Below are positions 39,244 to 50,750 of a stretch of DNA of 64,000 nucleotides, in pieces; the stretch's first letter is position 1, and every line of letters starts with the position of its first letter. Under the pieces are notes generated by a model that was given only the letters and a program-made list of their open reading frames with translations, had not been told where the DNA came from and did no database searches. The DNA is from Vitrella brassicaformis (lineage: Eukaryota > Sar > Vitrellaceae), in assembly GCA_001179505.1 (NCBI GenBank), contig CDMY01000061.1, positions 1,733-65,732 of the forward strand, given 5' to 3'. The translations under genes and the position numbers were made by a program.

Positions 39244-40882
39244 ATGGAACGCTCTCGCCTCGCCGCATCCCCCCTTCTCTCCGCCCATCTGCTGTTCGCC
39301 GCCGTATGTGTCATCGCCATCTTCTCTCTCACTTTCATCGCTACTGGGTTCGGTTCCGCCGGGCGGCCAAGAGCAGCTTCGCTCATCGACAGTGCCATTC
39401 CAGACACCGCAGCGTGCTCTCTGGAGGCTGATTTGGACCGATTCAGGGAGGGGAATCTCCTGCCATTGATCAAGACCAACACGTCATCCTCTCAGCAATT
39501 CCACTGCGTTCGGGCGTCAAGCCCACCTGTGGCTGTCAGGGGGTGCGGCGATTGCAGTGGCCCGCCAAGTGTTGCTTTCCTCTTCCTGGTGAAAAACAAC
39601 GTGCCGCTGGCTGCCCTTTGGGAAGAATGGCTCGCTTTGTCGATGGACAGGCGTCGTTTCACAGTCTACTTGCACATACAGGAGGGCACCGGTGCGAGTG
39701 AGCCGCCCAGCAGCCTTAGAGGAGCTATATCAGTCGAGAGAGTCAAGACGAGCTATGGCAACTTTGTCCTCGCGGAGAACGCCTTGTTGAAGGCCGCCCT
39801 TCGTGATCCGTGCAACCAGATGATGGTGCTGGTGACTGTCTCGCACATTCCAGTGAGCCATCCTGATGTGGCGTATGACGTCCTCTTCCAACACAGAGTG
39901 CCCGAGACCGGCGGGCAGCCCACAAGCCGATTCTGGTATGGGTGTGTACACAGAATATGGTGCTGAGAAAGACAGACGAGGCGAAACATACGTGCTCATT
40001 GCTTGTCTGTCTCTGTGCGCTTGCAGTTATGCGAAGGCCAAGCCGTTCGAAAGGTATGCAGCGTGCACGTACCGTCCATTCCATTCCTGTCTCCTATGCT
40101 AAACTACGTCCATCAGGTCAACACACAAGGGCATGGGAAACATGGACTTGGACCGCACCCCAGCAGACACAGCAAGCCCTTCTCCGTCTTGTCAAGATGC
40201 GGAGAGCACTATCGGATACGGTAGGCACTATCCGACGGAAACATGGATATTCATGCGCGCATTTCTGCTACGCACCTTTCTTTGTGCAGATCTCAAGCAC
40301 CACCAGTGGCGGGCGTGGAACCGGTACCACGCCTCGATCGTCGTCGCACAGGGCCTTACTTATCCGTACGACGGCCTTCCTTGGAACCGTGGCCATGGCC
40401 CGTACGCAGACCCGAGTGAGTGGTTTGGACATCACGTGCTTAGGAGGGCACTTGGGAATGGTGCCGTATGGAAGCAGGTAGTGTACGGGACAGCAGCATT
40501 GGCCAAATTATCACATCGACGGCATGTCATGTGTGGCTGGCTGCCCATCCAGGTGAACGGTGGCCTGCAAACCAATCACACCGACCGGTGTGATGACAAA
40601 ATCCTCACCGAATTCTGCGATACTAAAACCTGCTGGAGCGCCGACGCCTGCGGCTACGGCATGGGGCGCTCCTGTTCTCCCAGCGGCCCGCTTTGCTTCT
40701 CTTCTCTTAATCTGACCAAACTGACGGAGACTATCTCTTCCAGGCACCCGCTCTTTTTCAGGAAAGTCCCGCCAGATGCAACGCTTTTTGATGAGGGTGG
40801 AAGAGAGGTGGGTAGGGTGACTGACTTGCTAATACCACTCATTCGAAACTACAGCAGGCCTGTGTTAGTCACGAGTATATGA
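39244..40882 (+). CDS. Core-2/I-branching (GT14) glycosyltransferase-like type II membrane protein
   Basis: Four exons: 39244-39935, 40027-40053 (27 bases), 40117-40220, 40290-40882; about 470 residues. A short N-terminal tail precedes one hydrophobic anchor (LLFAAVCVIAIFSLTFIATGF), the Golgi type II layout. The catalytic region shows family hallmarks: SVAFLFLVKNNVPLAALWEE, FTVYLHIQEG, SYGNFVLAENALLKAALRDP, then MMVLVTVSHIPVSHPDVAYDVL where animal and plant homologues have a SE.C.P loop. WFGHHVLRRAL and a C-rich C-terminal part follow. The enzyme would add a sugar branch to glycans in the secretory pathway; donor and acceptor cannot be told. The usual Ser-Glu of the active-site loop is not visible (VTVSHIPVSHP), so activity is uncertain. 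Confidence 0.72.
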
Positions 40883-41312
40883 ATCAGTATGTGTGTGTTG
40901 TCTCCTGTCTCTTTTTCCGTCGTACCGGCTATAGCATTCCCTTGCACAGACTGTCCTGGGTGGTTGATTCGTCGTATGTCTGATTGTATATTTGACGTGA
41001 TTTACACAGTACAGTAGGCCTCTGTGTCGTAATAATAGTAGTACACACATCAATCCACTTTATTGAGTGTGTGTGTGGATTATACTTTCTGATATATGTG
41101 TGACAATGGCGGCATGTATGCCAGCCACATGGGCTTCATGGCCATTCATGGACTTACGTGACGTAAGTGGCTCATTCATCTGCACCCTATGTGGGTCAGT
41201 CACCCCTTACACACTAGCAGCTTCCTTGGTCAACCAACGGACATCTAAACAGCGGCTCACCCTCGACTCTCTCCCACACTGGCTGGCTACGGCTGGCTGG
41301 CTGGCTGGCTGC
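40883..41312. other. Intergenic between convergent genes
   Basis: AT-richer than its surroundings near 40985-41085, then (GGCT)n at 41278-41311. No gene seen. Confidence 0.45.
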
Positions 41313-42751
41313 CTATGGGTGCTTCGGCAGCCCCACTGATGGCTCGACTTCCCTAAAGACGTTGCTCCGGTAGAACTTCAGCTCTTCAATGCTCTCGCGA
41401 ATGTCCTCCTGCACACACAGCACAACACAGCCACACAGACAGACAGACAGACGTGTACAGGCCTGTGGCACATCTGGTGGTGGGTGCGTAGCATATGTAC
41501 CAGTGCTCTGTGTCGGCCTTTCTTCAGAGGTGGAGTCAGGGCTGCTTATTGACGGACAAACCAGCGAGCGACACACAGAGACCGGCCATGGCAGCGCAGC
41601 GCACCGCACACGAACATCAGAGCCCTCTGTGTGTACCTGCCTGCATACCTGGGTACCACCTCCTGCAGAGCTCCTTCACCGTGCTCACGTCGACAATCCT
41701 GCAGCAAAGCAAGACGCAAACAAAGAAACAGACGAACCGAACGAGCCATGACATACCCCTGCCTTGCAAGGTAAGCATCCAGCCGGCCGGCTCGCTTGGT
41801 GCATCTGTATGTATGTATGTATGTCTGTCGGTCCCTCCCTCACCCCCCCAGGTGACCTGTAGTGTAGGTATCGTTCCAGCTTGGGCATGTCCTTCACCAG
41901 GAACCTTCTGTCCACATGCACACTGTTGCCCGCCTGCACACACACAAACCAACAGCAGCAAGCCACAGAGAGACCAGACAGACCATTCAGCAGCCAGCCG
42001 CCGATGCCCTCCCTCCCCATCTGCCCACCGCACGCACCAGCGGCGCCTCTCTCTCCTGGGCGTGCTGTCGGATGAAGGCAAGAATCTGCTCCTCGGCGTC
42101 TGAAAGGCTCATGGTCGACCTGCGCACTTTGTCAGTCAGACCTGCCATGAGTGCCATCCATTCCAGCAACAGCAACAGCAGCAGCATGGTGGTTGGTGCA
42201 CTCCCTGGCTGTGCTGTGCTGTGCTTCGCCAATCAATTCACCTGACTCGCCATGGTGCTTGGTGCACCACTCGTCCATGGAGTCCAGGAGCGAGTCAGGG
42301 GCATAAATGACCAGATCTGGCCCCTGTGACATCGAACGAACGAACAAACAAACCCACACACAACGCGACGCACACATTAATTACATCAGCCTCCTCGGCT
42401 CCTTGGTTGTTAGTCATGCCATCCATGTACAGTGTGCACCTCGATGACTCGTTCGAGCTGCCCATCCGTCACCACAACAGCCGCCTCAATTATCATGTCC
42501 TTCGCCGTATCCAGGCCCGTCATCTCGAGATCTATCCACACCAAGGGCGACTCCAGCCGCTCCGAAGAACCCTGGCCCGTGTTCATCTGCAGGCCTTGAG
42601 AGGGTATCGCTGTGCTGCTGCTGCTGCTGCTGCAGAGCAGCGTCCTGAGTTTGCTGATCAGCTTGCCGGTGCGGCAGGCAACGGGAATGAGTCGCGGGAA
42701 GGCCAGCACAACGGAGTGGCACAGGATACAGAGGAAGATGCTCAGAGGCAT
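41313..42751 (-). CDS. REXO2: Oligoribonuclease (DEDDh 3'-5' exonuclease)
   Basis: Degrades very short RNAs to mononucleotides. Seven exons, high to low: 42440-42751, 42242-42323, 42038-42141, 41857-41933, 41649-41698, 41501-41521, 41313-41408. Family motifs: [29 protein letters not shown] (DEDD Exo I), [24 protein letters not shown] (Exo II), [16 protein letters not shown], and [15 protein letters not shown] (Exo III). The sixth exon is only 21 bases, which is needed to join WYP to [10 protein letters not shown]; at the place where relatives have HRALDDI it reads TQSTEDI, so the usual catalytic His of Exo III appears to be replaced. The ATG at 42751 adds a hydrophobic leader ([20 protein letters not shown]) and a Ser-rich stretch, suggesting organelle or secretory targeting; a downstream ATG near the catalytic domain could give a cytosolic form. 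Confidence 0.87.
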
Positions 42752-42776
42752 AGATCTGTCGACCTCCACCTGCACC

Positions 42777-42788
42777 TGCGAGCTAAGC
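42777..42788. promoter_or_regulatory. TGCGAGCTAAGC element in divergent spacer
   Basis: Located in the 170-base space between start codons at 42751 and 42922. Matches the recurring core with the extended AAGC end also seen at 50713-50738. Confidence 0.4.
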
Positions 42789-42921
42789 GGCGAGGCTTCT
42801 CTTCCTGTGCATTTGTCCTTTTGGAGCGGCCAAATGTCTGTCAGTGGCCGTGAGCTCAGTAGGAGCAGAGTGAAGCGACGTTTAGACGAGGATCCGTCCA
42901 GCTGGCAGGGATGCCGAGGAG

Positions 42922-43161
42922 ATGGTGAGGAGCGCCGCGTGGCCAGGTGAGAAGATGATGGTCTGCTGATGGGATGGCAGATCTGCCCACCAGACGGGAG
43001 ATCCCGGTTGTGTTGTTGGCTTTGGTGCAGATGCCGACCCACCTCCCACCGAAGCGGCCGCGCTGTGGGTGGCAGGGACACGTTAACCAAGACGGCGGCA
43101 GAGGGGCGGGGCGGAGAGCGGCAGAGCCAGCACATGACGGATGGTGAGAGATGGCAGACTG

Positions 43162-43192
<31 letters not shown>

Positions 43193-44344
43193 ACAGGCAT
43201 CCATTCACTTCTTTGTACGTCATGTGTGTATGCAGGCACCGCCAGCACCCTGCCGCCTACTCTCGCCTCCGGCAGTGACCACAACGTTGCACCAGCGGCC
43301 ACCAAGACCAACTCCCTCCAGCTGCCCCCCACGGACAACGACGGTCCGACCATGCCCATGCCCCTGGTAGAGATCAAGACAGAGCTGGACCCCTCGAGGC
43401 CCACCAGGATCATCAACAAACTCAACAAACACACACACAACACCGACGTCCAACAGCAAGACCCCCTTCACCAGCACCAGCAGTCGGTGCAGGGGTGTGG
43501 CAGTGGGGACACACCGGGGTCGTGGCTGTTTTCGGTGGGTCCTGGGGTGGGCGATGAGCAGGTGCGGCAGATATTGGGGTTCTCTGTCGACGTGACCCGC
43601 ACCATCGACGCGGCCGGCTGGACGTGCGAGAAGGACATGTGGCGCAGCGTTGTGCAGATCGGATCACCAGGTGGATGGGTGTGAGGGTGAAAAGGGGGGT
43701 TGGGGGTGGGCGGCAGGAGATGCCGTGGGTTTCTGTGTCCCCCACAGCTTTGCTGGGTTTCTTTGACGCTGTCAACTATGAGGATAGCTCTAGCGCTCGG
43801 GATCTCGTCAGGACGGCCGGTAGGCTCGGACGGCAGGGCGGCAGGCACGTAACACAATCAATGCCTGCATACGACACGATCTGCCTGTCTACCTGCTGTC
43901 AGTTGACCGTTTGGTTCGTCGCGAGACCCTGCTGCTGGTGGTAGACCATGTGCCGGGCAAGGACGAGGCACTCAGCGCCGTGGACAACGCAGAAACCGTC
44001 AAATTAGTTGGTATACAAAGATGCATTGACGCGCGCACACGTCACTGTCTGCCTGGACGTCTGTGTGTGTGTATGTGTGTGTGTGTGTGTGTGTGTGGAC
44101 ACACAGCGATATTAATCGACTCGATACTGGAGGCCTGGCAGTTGCAGAAGCGCGTCAACCCCGGTCTGCTTGCCCGCACCGCTGTCGTACTCAGGGGTGA
44201 GTGAACACGGACCCACACACATACACTCACCAGACAGAGAGACACAGATGTGTCCACGCACCAGGTCGCGGTGTGGGTCGCAAGATGCGCGCGGGAGTCC
44301 ACAGGGTGCGCATCCAGCCCCTCGAGGCCAGCCAGTCATCCTAG
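42922..44344 (+). CDS. Protein of unknown function
   Basis: Six exons: 42922-42946, 43236-43670, 43748-43819, 43903-44010, 44107-44196, 44265-44344; about 269 residues, all junctions phase 1 and in frame. The N-terminal half is Pro/Thr/Gln-rich. The C-terminal half looks folded: [61 protein letters not shown], and a basic end. The uniform phase-1 introns are notable. The first coding exon is very short (8 codons) and is the weakest part. No family recognised. Confidence 0.55.
43161..43194 (+). repeat. (CAGG)n tandem repeat in intron
   Basis: About eight copies of CAGG within the first intron of the gene at 42922. Confidence 0.9.
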
Positions 44345-44926
44345 AGTATGCCGGCCGCCCAGCCCTCCTCGGATCAATCACCGAAGTGTATGTGAGACGG
44401 CGGCAGTGGTGTAGACAGGCAGATCATGATGCGGGGGTTGGTGGGTTGGTGGGGAAGTAGATGACAGTCGCGGTCTTTGGGCCATGTGTGGTGGTGCAGA
44501 CAGAAGAGACATAGGACGCTTCCAATATGCATTTGCATCTTTCATTCATCAACGTGTCCCTCATGAAAGGTCACACCCACACCCACACCCACACGGTCCC
44601 ATCTTTCTCCTCCTCCACAGACTACCACAGACTACCACACACGCACGATGTCTCACTACACACACATGACGCTGCGGCAATTCGACGCGCGAGAAGGCCA
44701 CCAGCTGCCGATTCGTGTCGCAGATCAGTGAGCCCAGTTGCCGATTCGGATTGTGTGCGGATTGGCGGCTTTGACAGACGCACCACACATGATGCAGACG
44801 GACAGACGGACAGACACAGACAGACAGACAGACAGACAGCCGATGATGAGGGATAGATAGACGGGTTCACTCATGCATCACTCACTCGTGCTGCACCGAC
44901 GCACTCGTGTGCCTGGTGCAGACACC
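44345..44926. other. Intergenic, contains one copy of a flanking direct repeat
   Basis: No gene seen. Contains TTCATC..CGTGTCCC.CATGAAAGG-type sequence at about 44545-44585 that recurs at about 45620-45660 after the next gene, plus an ACACCC run and GACAGACA tract (about 44795-44838). Confidence 0.5.
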
Positions 44927-45394
44927 ATGAAGCTGAGAATGACTGGTGGGTGGGAGAGACACACAGACGTACACACACACACACACACACACACACAAAT
45001 GACTGTGTCTTGTGTGTCGCAGAACCTGCCACTTGCTTCCGCGCTGTGTGTGTTGCAGGTTGGCCGAGTTCGAGAAAACCATGGTGCCTGTGGACGAGAG
45101 GCTGCAACACTGGGAGTGGCATACCTACGACAAAGCGCTCCAGATGGTACCGTCAAAGTGCTGCACACACACGTGCCACGTATATGTGAGCGTGTACTCA
45201 TTTTCTCTCTGTGCAGGTCAGTCAAGGTCGGCAGCAGCCGTACACAGCGGTCGAGTTCGAGATTGGCATTCGCCGCCTGAGCCAGAACCCCCGTCACCTC
45301 CGTACACACCTCGACCAGACCAACTGCTACCTCATGTGTGTACGCACACCCGCACACAGACACACACACACACACACGCAGTGCGCGCATCTCC

Positions 45395-45433
<39 letters not shown>

Positions 45434-45484
45434 TGTGTCAGAGACGAAGACAACAAGAGGTTGGTCGTGGCCAAAGCCGAGTGA
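44927..45484 (+). CDS. Small protein of about 90 residues, unknown function
   Basis: Four exons: 44927-44949, 45059-45147, 45217-45335, 45442-45484. Reads GGLAEFEKTMVPVDERLQHW, then WHTYDKALQM, QQPYTAVEFEIGIRRLSQNP and a last exon DEDNKRLVVAKAE. Splice frames agree and composition is protein-like, but the first exon (eight residues) is weak. No recognised family; perhaps a small subunit of a larger complex. Exon-sized similarity repeats flank it (see findings). Confidence 0.5.
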
Positions 45485-45746
45485 CTGTCTCAGCCAGTGT
45501 GTCCGGGACTGACTTCTTCGTGTGTGTGTGTGTGTGTGTCTGCCGTGACGTGCATGAGTGGACGAACGAGGCGTGCACTGTGGAACACAAACGTATGGTC
45601 AGAACACGAATCGTCATCCATTCATCGCCGTGTCCCGCATGAAAGGTCACACCCACACCACCATCACCATCACCCACACGCATGCCTGTCTGTCATCCAT
45701 CCATCCATCCCCACGCAGTGCAGTCAATTGCACGTGTGTCGATCAT

Positions 45747-48700
45747 TCATGTGCCGTACTGTTTCCTCTCAAAGGCCGCCCGCTGCCTCTCACGCAGCTC
45801 CTCACGGTCCCTCTCGCACTCAACTATCAGCAGCCGACCGCACCACACACCTTGCCCCTCCTCTCTCTCTTGCCCTTGCGCTTGCTGCGCCTCTCCTTCC
45901 ACTCCCTCTCCCTCTCCCTCTCCCTCGCCCTCACCGCCTGATGTTGCCATGGCAACATCGCCGCCCTGTTGATCTTCCTCTCTTTGCTCGATGTCTATCG
46001 TGTCCTGCCCCTCCTCCCCATCTGTGATCATGGCAGCATCGCCCTTGGCCTCCCGTATGGCCCGCCGCATCCACTGCAGCAGGCTCTGCTGCCGACGCCG
46101 CCTCCTGCTGCCCGACCCACTGCCGCCGTCACGAAAGGACTGCCACTTGGACACGTCGCGGACCGCAATGATGGGCCGGTGGCGAGAGACATACAGCACC
46201 CGGTAGGGCGGGGTACGGCGGGACCTTCGTTGAGGCTGCCGTCCACCGTAGGGGCCGTGTGTGGTGCCGGCAGGTAGCGTATCAAGCAGCGTGGGTGGGG
46301 CGAGGGTGGGTGCGAAGAATGGGCCTTGGGGGAGGTCGTTGTGGGTGAGGGCGGAGACCGCCAGACGCTGGCTCTCGGTGAGGTCGTCGGCCCTGCCGGC
46401 TCCCGCCTCGTCGGCTGCGTCATCATCGGTGTCTGTGTCTTCCTCAGCCTCGGGAGTGTCCTCCGGCGCACCATCCATACCGTTCTCCATCATGTCGACA
46501 TTGTCATTGTCTTCCAGCGCATCCCCTTGCCCGTCGTAGTCGATCTCATTACTCTCGCTCTCGTCACTCTCATCGCTCATCGCCTCCTCATCGTCTGAAT
46601 CATCCTGGGCGTTCTTGTCGAAGTCCCGCTTCCACTGCTTGCGGTCGAACCAGGCCGACATGTTGACGGCGAGGGGCAGGTTGACCGACAGGACTGCCCT
46701 TGAGGTGTGGGCGATGAGTGCGTCTTTGGGGCCGATGGATGAGAGGCCTGGTGGGGGCTGGGATGTGTACTTGCGGGTGGGTGAGAGCCACAGGAGGCCG
46801 CGGACGGCGGTGGGGCTGCTCAGGCGGAATGAGGACAGATCGGAGGGGAACTGAATATGTATATATGGAGAGAGATGCAAGTGCTGGGTATGGTACGTAC
46901 GGCCACGAACTCACTGACCGACTGACCTTGAGGATCGGGCTTGCCCTCGGTATCATGGTCATCAGTTTCCTCTCGTTCTTCACCAAGTCGTCCATGTGCT
47001 TCTGGGTCTTGTTTCTCTTGTTTCTCCCTCTGCCCCTCCTCCTCTCCCTCTGCAGCCTCCGCAGCCTCCGCACAATCTGCACCTCCATCCCCATCTTAAT
47101 CATTCTCGACGACAGCGGGTGGATCATCCGCTGCTGCTCTATGTGGTACAGGTAGTACGTGCCAACCGACGACGCTACCGCCACAGCAGACCCTGCACAC
47201 CATTACACATCCATCCATCCATCCATTCATCCACTCATCGATGGCTGTATTCATGTAGTAATTATTGCGTTGACCGATCGACTGACCTCTGGGGTTGAAT
47301 GTGATTGCGCATGCGACGGCGGGGGCCTCGAATGACGGCAGCACACAGTGGAGCTGTTGTGTGTCGAGGTTGTAGAGGGTGATGCGGCCGTGGGTCTCCA
47401 TGGCAGCCAGGAAGTCGCCACGGGGGGACACCGACAGATGACACACCGCTGCAAGCAAGAACATCCATCCCATCACAGAATGAGTGCAGCCAAGTTTGAT
47501 TGACCTCGGCTGTGTGGGCTCTTACGTGAGGTATGGCCAGAGAAGCGGTGGATCTCCCTGACAAACAGACAGACACAGGTCATGACCAGAGACACCATGT
47601 GTTGGTCGTTGGTCCTGCTGGCAGCCTCGTGTGTGCCGAAGGTAGGCAGGTAGCTAGGTAGGTGGCTTGGCTACCTTCCTGTGTTGATGTCGACGAGTAC
47701 CACAGCGCATGGCGGCCGGGGCTTGTCTGTCGACGTGCTGGGGGACGTAGGCACACCCGCAGCCAACACGTTGGGACTCACAAACAGCATACTGCACACA
47801 GCACAGCACAGCGACCTGATTGAATGAAGCAACCAGGGGTGCCGTCCTCCAACAGGTAGGCACCGTACCGTACCTGTGAACTAGCCTTTCCTCCAGACAT
47901 GGGATGTCCAGACACTCAGTCTCAAGCTGCAGATAGATCAGACACATACAACACACACCAATGATTGGGGAGCGGTCCGTGGGGTCGGTCAGGCAGGTCA
48001 GCCGCTGCCACCCCTACCTACTCGTCCATCCAGGTACTCACCTCGTCGCTTGTGAATTTGAAGACTCGTGTGCCTGACGAGTTGCTGGCGGCGAATATGG
48101 TAGCGTCGTGCGCCATGGCTGAGGCCACGATGGTGCCCTTGGACTGCAACCTGGTCTTGGAGAGGAAGGTCAACTCGGGCGGAGACTAACACACGGACGG
48201 ACACAGACAAACAAGTGCGTGCAAGGGGGTTGTGTTGAGGGGAGCTGTGTGTGGGGCGTGTGCCTTCCTTACGTCCTGTGAGAGGTCGGCGTCAGCTCTG
48301 ATGTGCCACATGTCCACCGTGGGCCGGTACTGCAACAAAGTGAAGCCCTCACCGCTTCCCACCTGCACCACACAGCAGGCAGGAGTTATCAAATCAAGCA
48401 GACAGACCATGAGGGTGCGTGTGCAGCATCCATCCATCCTTACGTGTACATGTCTGGCGGCATGCTCCGGCAGGTGGCCAAGGGTCACAAACCTCTGCAG
48501 CGACTGATGGATGGATGGACACCAAGACACACAGCCAGGCCAGGCGAGCGACACGACACATGTACGTACAACGAAAGGTGCGGTGCGCAGCACGGCACGG
48601 CACGGAGCTCTCTTATGAGCCACATACCTACCAACCTACCTGTTGGCTTCTGGCCTTGGGGTAGATGTTAACGTGCCAATCGTGGCTGCCACTCGCCAAC

Positions 48701-50634
48701 GCACCTGCACAGCACAGCACAGCAATTCGATTCATTCGTGTGTGCGTATGTTTGCACACGACAGACACCGGGATGGGATGACCCCGCCTGCCTAGGCTGC
48801 CTGGGTACCTACCGACCGTGTTTAGCGACGGCCAGGCAGGTGACGTCATGGGAGTGGGGATACAGACCGCCAGCTGACCTCCAATCCTCCTGATGGATGG
48901 ATTAACAACATACATAGGTGCGGGTATTCGGTGCATGCCATGCGCATCGGTCATCCATCGACACGCACCGCACACACACCTACCTACCGGTGAGGGCAGG
49001 GTCTCGTCCACGGCGGACGGCAGGGCGATGGCGTGGTTCTTCTGCTGTGGGAGGTAGGCCAGCAGGCCGATCCTCTGGTCCACGCCTGCCGTGTAGATGA
49101 TGCTCTCGTCAGCTGACACTGCCAGGGCATTCACCAACCCTTGGTGACCACCCTGACGCTGACAGAGGGCATCAAGGCAGGCAGCAACATGTGGCCTGGC
49201 CCCTGTTCTGTCTGTCATTCGTGTGCTCTCTGTGTGTGTTGCGTTAGGTACGTTAGTGAATGTCGTCAGGAGTGTGCATGATGTGGTGTCCCAGAGCGAC
49301 ACGTTGCCCACCGAGTCCCCGCTGACCAGCAGACGCTGCGACCTCACCGCCTCCAGGGCCCACACGTTGGGCGCCTCACCCCCTGCAGGCAGAACACAAT
49401 ATATTGACACACACGGAGGATACATACTATGATGTGTGTTCGTTCTTCATAGTATCCTCCGTGCTCACTTGGTTGCCTCCCTCCTGCTCCTGCTGCCGTT
49501 GCTGCTGCTGTGGCTGCCTTGTCGGGGTTGCGCCTCTCGAGCAGCATCTTGCTGTCGCTGCGCCAGTGGTCGCCATGCTTGGTCCACCGCAGGATCACAC
49601 ACACCGACCCCGCAAACAGCATCGTGTCGGAATACACACAGATGCTGAACAGATGATCTGCAGACACCACACCAACACACACAGCAGGCGAGCCATGCAT
49701 GGACTGCATCCACTCGCTGCATGTGTGTGTTTTGTTTGTGTGCATACTCACGGGAGTGTTTGGTCAATGATCTGGTGGTGCTTTGGTCGGCATCAAGCCA
49801 GGGCGACTCGTCCAGTATGTTAAAGAACCGGACGCTGCCGTTGTGGCAGGCCGCCACAATCGACTGCCGGTCGGCCGAGAGGGCCGACGACCACACCGCA
49901 CCACCACCAGACGCAACGGCAATCTGACACACACAGATGAGATACGAACAGAAGAGTGTGGCGCAGCTCAGTCAGGTTGGTTAAGATGTGTATTGTCATG
50001 CCGTCCATGTCATGCCATGCACACCTTCTTCATGCCCCTCTGCAAGTCGAACTCGTTAACGAGACCATCAATACCTGGCACCACACACACACATGCACGT
50101 GGACATGGGCGCGTCCATAGCTACCCGGGCCGGGCACTCCACTCACCGGTCGTGAATAACCGATAGTTGGCGAGGGGATCTTTCTGCTGCTGTCTGTCCT
50201 TCTGCTTCTGCCCCTTGGGCAGTGCTCTCATGACGAAGTGAATAGTGCGGTTGGAGCGGTCAAAACCTCCAGGCAACCTCTGACAAACCATAGACAGACA
50301 GACAGATTATTGCACACACCACACGCATGCAGATCAGATCTCTCTTCCTTTTGAAGTCTGCAGGCCATTTTTGTTTGACACCTACCATTCTGAGATGGTT
50401 GGTGGTGGTGTCGTAGATGGCGAGTTCGCCCCACTCCCCCGCACCGCGCCCAACGGCGAGCCACAGCCCGTCGTCGGAGAAGGCGAGCGACTCGATGGAC
50501 AGCGGCTGGTGGTCATACATCCTGTGGACACACACATACACACGGAAAGGCTTGGTGCTCATGTGGGTGAATGAATGCACCTCTGTCTGCGAATGATAAA
50601 CTCACTTGCATCGAATCAGGTCCACAGTCGCCAT
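45747..50634 (-). CDS. UTP4: UTP4/cirhin, U3 snoRNP (t-UTP) WD40 protein
   Basis: Nucleolar WD40 protein of the small-subunit processome, needed for early 18S pre-rRNA processing. About 19 exons; clear ones high to low: 50606-50634, 50386-50521, 50147-50279, 50025-50074, 49752-49923, 49469-49657, 49252-49382, 48988-49152, and a long last exon from about 46853 to 45747. Start: the ATG at 50634, MATVDLIRCK, spliced to MYDHQPLSIESLAFSDDGLW and LAVGRGAGEWGELAIYDTTT. This is the UTP4 N-terminal pattern, followed by RLPGGFDRSNRTI (family R-x-PG), LFTTGIDGLVNEFDL, WSSALSADRQSIVAACHNGSV, LVSGDSVGNVSLWDTTSCTL, and HQGLVNALAVSADESIIYTAGVDQ. The extreme end, RKQYGT, matches the K(K/Q)(F/Y)GT end of the family. 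Before it, an unusually long acidic/Arg-rich insertion of about 200 residues lies between the last blades. Confidence 0.85.
49412..49463 (-). other. Hairpin inside a UTP4 intron
   Basis: In the 86-base intron 49383-49468, CACGGAGGATAC plus TATG pairs with CATAGTATCCTCCGTG; one arm carries a four-base ATAC bulge. The stem starts a few bases after the 5' splice site, so it could shield the donor or be an intron-encoded small RNA; neither is shown. Confidence 0.6.
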
Positions 50635-50712
50635 GGGTTCTTCTTTGTTGAGATCTGCTGGCAACACCTGTTCGAGAGCTTATCACGGGGGAGACCAGGC
50701 GAACAATTTCAT

Positions 50713-50738
50713 TGCGAGCTTTTTTCGCTAAGCTCGCA
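50713..50738. promoter_or_regulatory. Inverted repeat TGCGAGCTT-8-AAGCTCGCA between UTP4 and PCD
   Basis: Perfect nine-base arms (50713-50721 and 50730-50738) with an eight-base spacer TTTTCGCT. It lies in the 116-base gap between start codons at 50634 and 50751, 12 bases before the latter, and is the best copy of the recurring element. Confidence 0.55.
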
Positions 50739-50750
50739 GACGTCCGCGGA

